Part shown: in pieces, positions 53,897 to 62,947 of the stretch
How the letters are laid out: every line of letters begins with the position of its first letter
Position numbering within the stretch: the stretch's first letter is position 1
NCBI GenBank assembly: GCA_017522915.1
Contig: JAFWXX010000005.1
Location: 62,001-126,000 of the forward strand
Direction: 5' to 3'
Source: Bacteroidaceae bacterium
Lineage (GTDB): Bacteria > Bacteroidota > Bacteroidia > Bacteroidales > Bacteroidaceae
DNA length: 64,000 nt
Position numbers and translations under genes: made by a program
Notes under the pieces: generated by a model
The model's database searches: none
Told to the model about the DNA's origin: nothing
Seen by the model: the letters and a program-made list of their open reading frames with translations, nothing else

Positions 53897-56206
53897 TTAT
53901 GCATTTGGAGCAAAGAACTTGTTGCTGCCACGCAAGAGGTTACGCACCTCACTGAGCAGCTCATGGCTTTCCTGTATAAGGTTCAGATATACGAAATCCA
54001 TACGCAAGCTGCCCTCGTTCTGCTGGTGCAGACGCATTGTCTGCTCCTTACGCAAGTTGGCAAGAGAGTGCTTCAAATGCTTTGCACGGGCCGAAACCTC
54101 TTCCGAAGAGTCGTAGTTACCCGACATGATTATCTCATTGATATCCTTGAGCACATTGTATATATCGCGGCAGTATGGAGAGAATTCCTCTACATACACC
54201 TTTGACAACGGACTGAAACTATTGTCGGCATGCTCCTTCATCGGCTCACCGATACGGGTAAGAGTATTGAGCATCTGCTGGCAGCTATTGGTGCAAAGAT
54301 GATACCATGTACTGCGCTCGAACGCCAACTGCTGGTCGATACGTTGCAATCCACGTGTCTCGGCACGACGCTCCTTCTTCATAAGAGCCTTCTCCTCAAC
54401 AATTTTTATAAGAGAGCTCTTCAACGGACGCAAGGCATCCTTTGAGAAAGACTCGAACATATTCTTGTATGTATCGGCCGAGAAAGCCAAGGTATGTGTC
54501 AATGTATCGGCAGTATGCGATTTGAGATTGTCCCAAACCTCCTGTTGGTCTTTGGACTTGAGCACTACAAGCATCTTTTCATCAACTTTATCACCGCTCT
54601 TCTTCTTGTTGTAGTTGATGTGGCTGCGTATGAGCAGATAGATTACAAGAGCAATCATTATGTACATTGCTATTACGCCTCCATAGTTCATGACCGTAGC
54701 AACGAGTGCCGCTATAATGAACGCGGCACCGGCAGTAATGAACCAGCCGCCTACTACCGACACGACACCTGTAACACGATATACAGCACTCTCACGACCC
54801 CATGCACGGTCGGCAAGAGAAGAACCCATACCCACCATGAATGTGACGTAGGTTGTTGAAAGAGGCAATTTAAGCGATGTACCGAGAGCTATGAGAAGAC
54901 CAGCAAGCACAAGATTGACCGAAGCACGTACCAGGTCGAAAGCCACATCCTCGCGCTCTTCGAGCGGAGCGAAACGCTTGCCTATCCATCTCTTGATTCC
55001 AACAGGAGTCTTGCGCAAAACGGCATCTACGCTCTTGGTCACGGCACGTACCATATTGCGCGCAATTGAAGATGTGCCGAACATCTCACTCTCCTCGTTC
55101 TGCTGGCTGGAAAGGTCGATAGAAGTCTGAAGCACCTTGCGTGCCTTCTTGCTGGTGAAGAGCGCATATACCATTACGGCACCTGCACCTATGAGGTAAT
55201 AGACCGGAGTCTGGTTCGGTGTTCCGCCGTCCTCTACCGGCATGAGTGATGTCATGTGGAATGAATCTACTGTAAACCCGGCACCGTTAGCAACAAAATC
55301 CTTGAAAGACTCAAAGCCCGCCAATGTAACACCGATGAAGTTCACAAGGTCGTTTCCGGCAAAAGCCATCGCTAAAGAGAATGTACCCATAAGCACGACT
55401 ATCTTCAGTACATTCACCTTGCACCAATGCAACAGTTGCATAAGCAGAGTCATGAATACGAAAGCAGCTATAAGGAAAGTAGCCGTATCCTCAAACACAA
55501 AATGCTTTACAGACTCCGGCAGCAAGCCTACCAACGCGCTTCCCTTGAGACCTTTGACAAGCATGAAGTATATTATAGCTGTAGCTGCAAAGCCACCATA
55601 GAGACCAATCTTGCGGCCTAGATTCTTACGGTAATGGAATGTGAATATTATACGCGATATCCACTGAACCAGGAGGCCGAAGATGAATGCTATAGCAACA
55701 GAGAGGAATATCGAAATGATGATTGTAAGGGCACGGTCAGTATTCAGCATGCCCAAACCTGCGCCTCCGGAAGTTATTATAGCCGTTATGAAAGATGCTC
55801 CCAACAGTTCGAACACCATTGACACGGTCGTAGAGGTCGGCAAGCCCAATGAATTGAACAAGTCGAGCAAAAAGACATCACTGATTACCACTGCAAGGTA
55901 TATACACATTACATTGCTGAAAGTAAAGAATCCGGGATCGAATATTCCATGACGTGCCACATCCATCATGCCGCTGCTGAAAGAGGCACCTACAAAGACA
56001 CCGACAGCCGCCACGATGAGCACATGTTTGATTTTAGCAGCCTTGGAGCCTACAGCCGAACTGAGAAAATTCACAGCATCGTTGCTGACACCTACTGTCA
56101 GGTCAATCACTGCAAGCGTGAACATGAACATGACGACAAAGAGATAAGAAAGTTCCACAGAACTTAGTCCCGAAAAATAGGAGATAATGTCGTTAAAGAA
56201 TTCCAT
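53897..56206 (-). CDS. PiT-type inorganic phosphate transporter with PhoU-like tail
   Basis: A 769-residue inner-membrane phosphate permease. The two PiT signatures GVSNDAVNFLSSAVGSKAAK and AGNDLVNFIGVTLAGFESF mark the inverted repeat, with more than ten membrane helices. The last 200 or so residues form a soluble helical PhoU-like domain (TLTHTLAFSADTYKNMFESF, EKALMKKERRAETRGLQRID, QESHELLSEVRNLLRGSNKFF), a fusion. It is a close paralogue of the next gene upstream. An array of TTACA repeats at 11-bp period precedes it. Confidence 0.93.
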   Translation of the reverse strand: MEFFNDIISYFSGLSSVELSYLFVVMFMFTLAVIDLTVGVSNDAVNFLSSAVGSKAAKIKHVLIVAAVGVFVGASFSSGMMDVARHGIFDPGFFTFSNVMCIYLAVVISDVFLLDLFNSLGLPTSTTVSMVFELLGASFITAIITSGGAGLGMLNTDRALTIIISIFLSVAIAFIFGLLVQWISRIIFTFHYRKNLGRKIGLYGGFAATAIIYFMLVKGLKGSALVGLLPESVKHFVFEDTATFLIAAFVFMTLLMQLLHWCKVNVLKIVVLMGTFSLAMAFAGNDLVNFIGVTLAGFESFKDFVANGAGFTVDSFHMTSLMPVEDGGTPNQTPVYYLIGAGAVMVYALFTSKKARKVLQTSIDLSSQQNEESEMFGTSSIARNMVRAVTKSVDAVLRKTPVGIKRWIGKRFAPLEEREDVAFDLVRASVNLVLAGLLIALGTSLKLPLSTTYVTFMVGMGSSLADRAWGRESAVYRVTGVVSVVGGWFITAGAAFIIAALVATVMNYGGVIAMYIMIALVIYLLIRSHINYNKKKSGDKVDEKMLVVLKSKDQQEVWDNLKSHTADTLTHTLAFSADTYKNMFESFSKDALRPLKSSLIKIVEEKALMKKERRAETRGLQRIDQQLAFERSTWYHLCTNSCQQMLNTLTRIGEPMKEHADNSFSPLSKVYVEEFSPYCRDIYNVLKDINEIIMSGNYDSSEEVSARAKHLKHSLANLRKEQTMRLHQQNEGSLRMDFVYLNLIQESHELLSEVRNLLRGSNKFFAPNA

Positions 56207-56280
56207 ATTGTATTGTGTTAGTTTTTCAATGCGTTATGTGCAATAGGACAGATACCGGCAAAACAGCCTGCCCGTAAGTT

Positions 56281-56340
56281 TTACAAAAATCAACCACAAT
56301 AATTACTGTTACATTACAGAAATGTTACAAAATTGTTACA
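56281..56340 (-). promoter_or_regulatory. 11-bp-periodic TTACA array upstream of the first PiT gene
   Basis: TTACA or near copies begin at 56281, 56303 (TTACT), 56314, 56325 and 56336, exactly 11 bp apart, with only the slot at 56292 (AACCA) degenerate. This spacing suits tandem binding of a PhoB/OmpR-type regulator. It lies about 75-135 bp upstream of the gene starting at 56206. Confidence 0.8.
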
Positions 56341-56385
56341 AAGACAGAGATTCATTTTAAATTTCAAAACTTGCATAAGAAAAAA

Positions 56386-56412
56386 GCCGGAAAACATCGA
56401 TTGCTTTCCGGC
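56386..56412 (-). terminator. Intrinsic terminator after the upstream PiT gene
   Basis: GCCGGAAA/TTTCCGGC stem followed on the minus strand by TTTTTT, 22 bases after the stop of the 56434-58707 gene. Confidence 0.8.
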
Positions 56413-56433
56413 CCAATAACTTAGTATATAGGA

Positions 56434-58707
56434 TTATTCAAAGAACTTCTTTCCGCCTCGGAGGAGATTGCGGGCTTCGCTCAAGAGTTCATGGCTCTCT
56501 TGTATAAGGTTCAGATAGACGAAATCTACACGCAGGCTTCCGCCGCTCTGATGCAGACGAAGTGTCTGTTTCTTACGCAACCCGGCAAGAGAATGCTTGA
56601 GTTCCTTTGCTCTTACGGACACAGCCTCGGCTTTGCTGTAGTCACCTGTCGATATTACGGTATCCATTTCAACAAGGACATTATAGACATCACGGCAATA
56701 AGGAGAGAATTCCTCGACACAAGCAGACGACAACGGGCTGAAGCTATGCTCTGCATGCTCCTTCATTGGCTCTGCAATACGTGAAAGAGTGTTAAGCATC
56801 TGCTGCGAGCTGTTTGTGCACAAATAATACCATGTGCTTCTTTCATAAGCGAGCTGTGGGTCGATACGTTGCATGCCCCTCGTTTCGAGGCGACGATTCT
56901 TCTTGAGCTGTGCCTTCTCCTCTATTATCATTGTCATCGAAGTACGAAGAGGACGAAGGCTATCCTTTGCAAAAGCCTCGAACAACAACTTATACGTAGA
57001 GGCACTGAAAGAAAGCGAGTGAGAAAGAGTCTCGGCCGAACGTGACTTGAGCGCGTCCCACACCTCGTCAGCATTGTTGCTGTTCAGCAGCAGTGTCATA
57101 TTCTTGTCCTCTTTCTCTGCATCGGCCTTCTTGTTGTATTTGACCATGCTGCGGTAGAGCAGATAGACCACAAGTGCTATCATGACAAACATCATGACAA
57201 GGCCGCCAAAGTACATGACACATGCCACAAGAGCTGCCAGGATGAAAGCAGCTCCGGCTGTTATGAACCATCCTCCGACTACCGAGACCACACCGGTGAC
57301 ACGATATACCGCACTCTCCCTGCCCCACGCACGGTCGGCAAGAGATGTACCCATAGCAACCATGAATGTAACGTATGTTGTAGAAAGCGGCAACTTAAGC
57401 GAGGTTCCAAGCGCAATGAGCAGACCTCCAAGCACAAGATTGACCGAAGCACGTACAAGGTCGAATGCAACGTCTTCACGTTCCTCAAGAGGAGTAAAGC
57501 GGCTGTTTATCCATGTCTTAAGTCCTCTTGGTGTCTTTCGGGCAACCGCTGTAACCATTTTGGTACATATACGCACAAGGTTACGTGAGAAAGATGACGA
57601 ACCGAACATCTCATTCTCGCTGTTCTGCTGACTCGAAAGGTCTATTGAGGTCTTCAAGACCTTTCTCGCCTTCTTGCTTGTCCATAGAGCCAGAAGCATC
57701 ACAAATCCAGTAGCAAACAGGAAGAACGCAGGTGTCTTCGCAGCACCCGCCAACGATGACATACCGAGGGCATCGGGAGATATTCCGGCATTCTCAGGAG
57801 AGATGAATGTAATGAAAGAATCAAAACCGGCAAGAGTGACTCCAATGAAGTTGACAAGATCGTTGCCTGCAAAGGCTAAGGCCAGAGAGAATGTTCCTAT
57901 AAGCACTACGACCTTAAGCACATTAACCTTGCACCAGTGAAGCAACTGCATCAGAAGAGTAAAGATGAGAAGACAGCCAAACAGTATAAGCACTGTATTC
58001 TCGTTCACATACTCCTTAACAGAATCCGAAACGAATGTAGTTCCCTTAAGACCTTTTATAAGCATGAAATATACAATGGACGTAACCGCAATACCTCCGA
58101 AGATGCCGATTTTTGAACCAAGGTTCCTTTTATAATGGAACGTAAAGATTATACGTGATATCCATTGTACCAGAAGACCGAAGACAAACGCGACAGCGAC
58201 CGACAGGAATATCGATATAATCATTACCAAAGCTTTGTCGGTATTGAGCAGCCCTACCATGCTTATATCGGCATCTCCTCCCAGAATCTTTATCAGGGCC
58301 ACAATAAATGCCGCACCGAGAAGTTCAAAGACCATAGAGACTGTAGTAGAGGTCGGCAAGCCGAGAGAGTTGAAGAGATCGAGCAGAAAGACATCACTCA
58401 CCATTACGGCCAGGAAAATAACCATAACCTCACTGAAGACAAACTCTGCAGGATTGAATATTCCGCTACGAGCCACCTCCATCATTCCGTTGCTGAAAGC
58501 AGCTCCTATAAAGACTCCGGCCGATGCCACAAGCATGACATGCTTCAGTTTGGCAGCCTTACATCCCACTGCTGAGCCGAGGAAATTGACAGCATCGTTG
58601 CTGACACCTACCCAAAGGTCAATTACAGCAAGTACAAAAAGAAACACTACAATGAGCAGATATGCTATCTGTACACCGCTCATTCCAAGAAGAAAGGAAA
58701 AATCCAT
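56434..58707 (-). CDS. PiT-type inorganic phosphate transporter with PhoU-like tail (paralogue)
   Basis: A 757-residue paralogue of the previous transporter. Signatures GVSNDAVNFLGSAVGCKAAK and AGNDLVNFIGVTLAGFDSF and the same C-terminal PhoU-like region (SHSLSFSASTYKLLFEAF, QLAYERSTWYYLCTNSSQQM) show a tandem duplication. Much of the two proteins is identical. It has its own promoter region, with an independent six-site TTACA array and its own terminator, so the copies are separately controlled. Confidence 0.93.
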   Translation of the reverse strand: MDFSFLLGMSGVQIAYLLIVVFLFVLAVIDLWVGVSNDAVNFLGSAVGCKAAKLKHVMLVASAGVFIGAAFSNGMMEVARSGIFNPAEFVFSEVMVIFLAVMVSDVFLLDLFNSLGLPTSTTVSMVFELLGAAFIVALIKILGGDADISMVGLLNTDKALVMIISIFLSVAVAFVFGLLVQWISRIIFTFHYKRNLGSKIGIFGGIAVTSIVYFMLIKGLKGTTFVSDSVKEYVNENTVLILFGCLLIFTLLMQLLHWCKVNVLKVVVLIGTFSLALAFAGNDLVNFIGVTLAGFDSFITFISPENAGISPDALGMSSLAGAAKTPAFFLFATGFVMLLALWTSKKARKVLKTSIDLSSQQNSENEMFGSSSFSRNLVRICTKMVTAVARKTPRGLKTWINSRFTPLEEREDVAFDLVRASVNLVLGGLLIALGTSLKLPLSTTYVTFMVAMGTSLADRAWGRESAVYRVTGVVSVVGGWFITAGAAFILAALVACVMYFGGLVMMFVMIALVVYLLYRSMVKYNKKADAEKEDKNMTLLLNSNNADEVWDALKSRSAETLSHSLSFSASTYKLLFEAFAKDSLRPLRTSMTMIIEEKAQLKKNRRLETRGMQRIDPQLAYERSTWYYLCTNSSQQMLNTLSRIAEPMKEHAEHSFSPLSSACVEEFSPYCRDVYNVLVEMDTVISTGDYSKAEAVSVRAKELKHSLAGLRKKQTLRLHQSGGSLRVDFVYLNLIQESHELLSEARNLLRGGKKFFE

Positions 58708-58780
58708 AAAAATCAGTTCTGAATTAATTTGATTGCCAAAGTAAACCTTCTATTCACGTTGCAAAGTTCATTCATATGGA

Positions 58781-58840
58781 TTACATCATAATTACATCGG
58801 GATTAAAATACAGTTACACGAATATTACAAAAATATTACC
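58781..58840 (-). promoter_or_regulatory. Six-site 11-bp-periodic TTACA array upstream of the second PiT gene
   Basis: TTACA elements begin at 58781, 58792, 58814 and 58825, with near copies TTAAA at 58803 and TTACC at 58836, all on an exact 11-bp period. It lies 74-133 bp upstream of the gene starting at 58707, as for the other PiT gene. Confidence 0.85.
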
Positions 58841-58878
58841 GCCTGCCGGGGGAACGTTCCTGCTCGGCATGCGGTAAT
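58835..58878 (-). terminator. Intrinsic terminator after the porin gene
   Basis: On the minus strand ATTACCGC and GCGGTAAT pair, with a further inner GCCG/CGGC stem, and are followed by ATTTTTG. It ends the porin transcript and its distal edge overlaps the TTACA array. Confidence 0.7.
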
Positions 58879-58923
58879 GCAAGTAACTTTCGAAATAGAT
58901 TCGGACAGCGTATATACTGTTTT

Positions 58924-60207
58924 CTAGAAGTCGTATCTGGCCGAAAGGTTTATTCGGTTTGCATTGTATGTCTCGGAGTCGAAATCGGTACGCCAGCCAT
59001 GAAGATACTCAATGCCAAGCTGCATATTCCTTGTTATATTATAGAACATGTTTGCAGCAAGATACTGTCCCTTGCGGTATGCTTCGGGGTGAGCCTCCTT
59101 ATATCCGGAACGCGAACTGAGGTATGTTTGGCTGAATGTTGCAGACGCAAAAAGCTTGTCGGTAAAATTGTACTGCGCTCCGACATACCATGCAGTAGTT
59201 CTCAGGAACATCGCCTTTCCCGGAGACTGAGGGTCGGGAACCATATCGACACCCACATTCGAAACATTGTTTATCAATGAACCGATACCTTCGCCTATTG
59301 TGAACTGGCCTTTGAGTTGCAACTTGCCTATTGTGCCGAGCATACTGGCCTGTGCGCCCCATCCCATTTTGTCGCTATCGTGATTGGTAATCTTGTCGGT
59401 ATATGAGATATCACGCAATATAGCACCCAGACGTATATGATTTCCGGGCATGCCCATGAAGTTGTACTGGACAAAGATTGGCACGTGCGGCATTCGCTGA
59501 GCGCCGAGTGAAATGTTTTCGTTCTCGGTTGCATTCACATCGGGAGCCTCAAGCGCAATACCCATAGAAAGGCCGAAATCGAAAGCGTACCTGAACTGCA
59601 CCTGTGTAGAACGGTAGAAAGTCATACCGCAAGGCCCGCCATAATCTATTGTAACCGGCACGGCTGCAATGTCCATGAACGAACCTACCGTATAACCTAT
59701 TGTAATATATTTTGTCTTCATGTATGCATTCTGCAGCTTAAGCCCCATGCCGTCACCGCGCCAATCGGCCGATGTGAAAAGTTCAAAATCGCCCAACAGG
59801 CTGCTCCGGCCCACAAGTTTCATAAAGATAGTGGAGTTTGTCATATCCATACGGTACTGGCTCGATGGAGCTCCGCCACGCTGTATTGCCGACGGCAGGA
59901 AATCGACATTATCGACTGCCTTCGCAAAATCGTACTCGATTTTCGTCTGCAGGTAACCGCCTATTCCAAGGCCCCATTTCCCCTCCTGATCTACAAGTAC
60001 AAAGCGCGGAGCACGCGGGTCATGATGATACAAGCTTTGAGTGTTCTGGAAGATCTCAACGACATCGGGAGCTTCGTTGATTGTCTCGCTGATACATATC
60101 ATGGGAGCTCGCTCGTTTGACAAATCAACCCATTTTTGCGCCAATGCAGGCATTGCCGGTGACAAAAGAAACACGGGCAACAGTAATGTTTTAAAAATTC
60201 TGTTCAT
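58924..60207 (-). CDS. DcaP-like outer-membrane porin
   Basis: A 427-residue exported protein with a signal peptide (LLLPVFLLSPAMPALAQ). The mature part has many amphipathic beta strands (KWGLGIGGYLQTKIEYDF, WYVGAQYNFTDKLFASATF, RINLSARYDF with terminal Phe), fitting the DcaP-type porin family. It precedes the two PiT genes on the same strand but has its own terminator. I infer it may admit phosphate or phosphate esters; this is not shown by sequence. Confidence 0.8.
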   Translation of the reverse strand: MNRIFKTLLLPVFLLSPAMPALAQKWVDLSNERAPMICISETINEAPDVVEIFQNTQSLYHHDPRAPRFVLVDQEGKWGLGIGGYLQTKIEYDFAKAVDNVDFLPSAIQRGGAPSSQYRMDMTNSTIFMKLVGRSSLLGDFELFTSADWRGDGMGLKLQNAYMKTKYITIGYTVGSFMDIAAVPVTIDYGGPCGMTFYRSTQVQFRYAFDFGLSMGIALEAPDVNATENENISLGAQRMPHVPIFVQYNFMGMPGNHIRLGAILRDISYTDKITNHDSDKMGWGAQASMLGTIGKLQLKGQFTIGEGIGSLINNVSNVGVDMVPDPQSPGKAMFLRTTAWYVGAQYNFTDKLFASATFSQTYLSSRSGYKEAHPEAYRKGQYLAANMFYNITRNMQLGIEYLHGWRTDFDSETYNANRINLSARYDF

Positions 60208-60418
60208 GATTTATAACATTTTGATGAATACAGAGAATAAAACATGCCCGACAAAATATTGTTTAGCTACTGCGGGAATAAAATCCATGCAATCTTTACA
60301 CAAATGCATGCTTTTTGTAATTTTTAATAAAAAATAGCACCATATTGTTAAGATTTTTTATTTTCTTTGCATAGCATTTACTAAAACACATTCTACTATT
60401 ATCATTCACAGAAAACAG

Positions 60419-61333
60419 ATGAAAGAAAACAGCACCTCGGAAAACAAGAAAGTCGAGCACTTCAAATATCTTCAGGTATCGCCACGCGACAAGTCATGGG
60501 GCCTTGCTGTAACGACAGCCGGATTCCAGCATGTACATCCAGGAGAGACATATCCTCTATCGTCGCATCCGGACGGCTACAACTTTCCCGAAAACAAGCG
60601 CAGGACACTCAATGAATACCAGCTTGTGTATATAACAAGAGGTTCAGGATATTTCGAAAGCGCATCATGCTCCAGAACAAAGATAGAAGCCGGAATGATG
60701 TTCATGCTCTTCCCCGGTGAATGGCATACTTTTGCACCGGACCCCTCAACGGGTTGGGATGACCATTGGGTAGGTTTCAACGGGTCGTTCATCGACAGCA
60801 AGATAGAAGCGGGATTCCTCACATTCAAGAATTGCGTATTCAAGGTAGGTGTAGATGAACGCATTATAAATACGTACCATGAGATATTCGACATTATTGC
60901 CGACGAGAAGAAAGGATTCCAGCAGATTGTTTCAAGCCTCACAATCTCCCTCCTGGGCCGTGTATATTACAAGGACCAGAACCACTCGTTGGGTGACAGC
61001 TATATAATGAGGATAATCAACCAGGCCAAAGTTATAATGAAAGAGGACATGGTCGGGAACAGGTCACTTGAAGAGATTGCGGCATCGCTCAACATCAGTT
61101 ATTCGCTGTTCCGCCGCGAATTCAAGAACAAGTGCGGAATATCTCCCGGACAGTACAGGCAGGAGCTGAAGCTGGCAAGAGCCAAGGAACTGCTCTACTC
61201 CACAAACCTCAGCATTGCAGAGATATCCGCCAAGCTCCACTTTGAGTGCCTTGGACAATTCTCGACATTCTTCAAGAAGAAGACAGGCGTTCCTCCGCTC
61301 GAATTCCGCAAGAGAGGTACAAAGAACAACTGA
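60419..61333 (+). CDS. AraC-family transcriptional regulator
   Basis: A 304-residue regulator with an N-terminal cupin/AraC-binding domain (EYQLVYITRGSGYFES, GMMFMLFPGEWHTF) and a C-terminal double helix-turn-helix (SLEEIAASLNISYSLFRREF and SIAEISAKLHFECLGQFSTF). The ligand is unknown; the metal/sugar-binding cupin suggests a sugar. It has its own terminator and is divergent from the porin gene, which it may regulate. Confidence 0.93.
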   Translation: MKENSTSENKKVEHFKYLQVSPRDKSWGLAVTTAGFQHVHPGETYPLSSHPDGYNFPENKRRTLNEYQLVYITRGSGYFESASCSRTKIEAGMMFMLFPGEWHTFAPDPSTGWDDHWVGFNGSFIDSKIEAGFLTFKNCVFKVGVDERIINTYHEIFDIIADEKKGFQQIVSSLTISLLGRVYYKDQNHSLGDSYIMRIINQAKVIMKEDMVGNRSLEEIAASLNISYSLFRREFKNKCGISPGQYRQELKLARAKELLYSTNLSIAEISAKLHFECLGQFSTFFKKKTGVPPLEFRKRGTKNN

Positions 61334-61419
61334 AAAGGAGACTGGAATACATAAAGACAAATTGCTTCAAAGTGTATCCTTAAGTTAACAATAACTAAAA
61401 AAACAGATATTTTTTGCTT

Positions 61420-61453
61420 ATTCGGGCTGCAATGACCAAATTGCAGCCCGAAT
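61420..61453 (+). terminator. Intrinsic terminator after the AraC gene
   Basis: Arms ATTCGGGCTGCAAT and ATTGCAGCCCGAAT (14 bp, loop GACCAA), 86 bases after the araC-type gene stop and 25 before the SIMPL gene start. Confidence 0.75.
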
Positions 61454-61478
61454 TGTTATACACATAAAGAGAAGAAAC

Positions 61479-62195
61479 ATGAAGAAGATTGGAACATTGG
61501 CAATGACAATCATTGCAGCTCTACTATTGGCATTGCCGGCAGAAAGCATGGCACAGGCTTTGAATGAACCTTATATAGATATAAGCTCAAATGCCAAGCG
61601 AGAGGTGACTCCCGATGAGATATTCCTGCGCATAACCATACGCGAAAGCGACTACAAGGGCAAGAAGAGCCTCGAAGAGATGCAGGAAGCCATGATAGGA
61701 GCACTCAAGATAAACCGCATAGACATCTCGGAGTGCCTTAGCCTCAACTATATGGGAAGCGATGTCAGCTACAAGCTATTCTCCAAGAGCATCAAACCTA
61801 AGACAGAAGCTACATACACGCTAAAGCTCAACGATGTGGCAACCATGCAGAGAGTTATAGCATCTCTTGAGGAGAGGCAGATTTCGAACATCGACCTTGC
61901 AAGAGTGAGATACACCAAAGAGAAAGAGCTCAAGACAGAACTGGCAGTGGAAGCCATGCAACAGGCACAGGCCGAGGCAAGAGTGTTTGCCGGTGCCATA
62001 GGCCAGGAGATAGGCAAGGCTCTCAGCATCAGCTCATGGATGAACGGTGGTGAAGTACAGCCCAGGCTCTATAAGTCGAGAGCAAACATGGTTGTAGTAG
62101 AGGAAGATGCAGCTATTGAAGAGAGTGTCCCCTCGTTCGGCATAAGCAAGATTACATATAACCTTAATGTAAATGTCAGGTTCCAACTGAAATAA
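61479..62195 (+). CDS. SIMPL/DUF541-domain periplasmic protein
   Basis: A 238-residue exported protein with signal peptide (MKKIGTLAMTIIAALLLALP...). The SIMPL/DUF541 domain is seen in ISSNAKREVTPDEIFLRI, LKTELAVEAMQQAQAEARVF and FGISKITYNLNVNVRFQLK. Family members are periplasmic or outer-membrane-linked proteins, with a proposed stress role but no firm biochemical function. A terminator hairpin follows immediately. Confidence 0.88.
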   Translation: MKKIGTLAMTIIAALLLALPAESMAQALNEPYIDISSNAKREVTPDEIFLRITIRESDYKGKKSLEEMQEAMIGALKINRIDISECLSLNYMGSDVSYKLFSKSIKPKTEATYTLKLNDVATMQRVIASLEERQISNIDLARVRYTKEKELKTELAVEAMQQAQAEARVFAGAIGQEIGKALSISSWMNGGEVQPRLYKSRANMVVVEEDAAIEESVPSFGISKITYNLNVNVRFQLK

Positions 62196-62215
62196 TAAGA
62201 ATATAAACAATATGC

Positions 62216-62253
62216 AAAAGTGTGGTGTTTCTATTGAAAGAGATCACACTTTT
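62216..62253 (+). terminator. Intrinsic terminator after the SIMPL gene
   Basis: AAAAGTGTGGT pairs with ATCACACTTTT (one G-U), with an inner TTTC/GAAA stem, and ends in a T run. It lies within what would be the first codons of a longer DoxX frame, arguing that the DoxX start is downstream. Confidence 0.75.
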
Positions 62254-62274
62254 TTATTTAAACAGCTTCTTGAT

Positions 62275-62703
62275 ATGGATGTAAAGAGATTTCTATTCCA
62301 GGGGCGGCCATCGGACATGACCTCGTCGCTTATCATTCTGGCAGCACGCATAGCCTTCGGTCTCATGCTTCTTAACCACGGCATAGACAAATGGCTTGCC
62401 ATGGAAACAGCATCACTTAACTTCCCCGACCCATTGGGAATAGGCAGCATGCTGTCGTTCTCGCTGGCAATCTTTGCAGAAGTATTCTGCTCTGTAGGAT
62501 TCATCTTCGGAGCACTCTACCGTCTATGCCTCATACCGATGATAATAACAATGGCTGTAGCAACATTTATCGTCCATGCCGACGACCCGTTCGCCACGAA
62601 AGAACTTGCACTAATATACCTTGTGATATTCTCACTTATGTTCTTCACCGGCCCCGGCCGCTTCTCGATCGATGCTTTGGTGCAGAATATCTTCAGGAAA
62701 TGA
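62275..62703 (+). CDS. DoxX-family membrane protein
   Basis: A 142-residue membrane protein with four helices; the pattern LILAARIAFGLMLLNHGIDKW and FSLAIFAEVFCSVGFIFGALYRL fits DoxX, a family linked to quinone or thiol redox in the inner membrane. I start at MDVKRFLFQGRPS because the terminator at 62216 lies inside the upstream 21 codons of the frame. Confidence 0.88.
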   Translation: MDVKRFLFQGRPSDMTSSLIILAARIAFGLMLLNHGIDKWLAMETASLNFPDPLGIGSMLSFSLAIFAEVFCSVGFIFGALYRLCLIPMIITMAVATFIVHADDPFATKELALIYLVIFSLMFFTGPGRFSIDALVQNIFRK

Positions 62704-62763
62704 GAAAGAGGCGTCTTGCCAGCAAGGCATGATTGAGAGCCCCGTTCTATACAAACTCCGATT

Positions 62764-62796
62764 AAATAAAAAGACGAGGCCATATAGCCCCGCCTT
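62764..62796 (-). terminator. Intrinsic terminator (minus strand) at the end of the edge gene/sRNA
   Basis: AAGGCGGGGC pairs with GCCTCGTCTT (two G-U) around TATATG, followed by TTTATTTAAT on the minus strand. Confidence 0.7.
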
Positions 62797-62942
62797 GAAT
62801 GTTTTCACAACGGAATAATCCTTATTGTGATTGTCATACGCAGAAAGCTCTTCGATGTTTTCGATATTTCAAAGATGTTCAAATACGAGTGAAAAGCAAA
62901 GCTTGATTTGGCTTTTTGCAACGAGCCAAGAACATCTTCGCC
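62771..62942 (-). ncRNA. Candidate small structured RNA (about 170 nt)
   Basis: A minus-strand unit bounded by the promoter at 62948-62977 and the terminator at 62764-62796, with an internal stem-loop pair (GAAGATGTTC/GAACATCTTT) and an inner hairpin TTGGCT/AGCCAA. No RNA family is recognised, and it could instead be the 3' untranslated region of the upstream ATPase gene. Low confidence. Confidence 0.3.
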
Positions 62943-62947
62943 AAAGG

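Noticed and set aside
60208..60418. TTACA lattice upstream of the porin, as for the PiT genes
   Set aside because: Only isolated TTACA/TGTAA matches occur, with no 11-bp period.
62212..62274. Longer DoxX start at 62212
   Set aside because: It would encode through a terminator hairpin (62216-62253) that follows the SIMPL gene.
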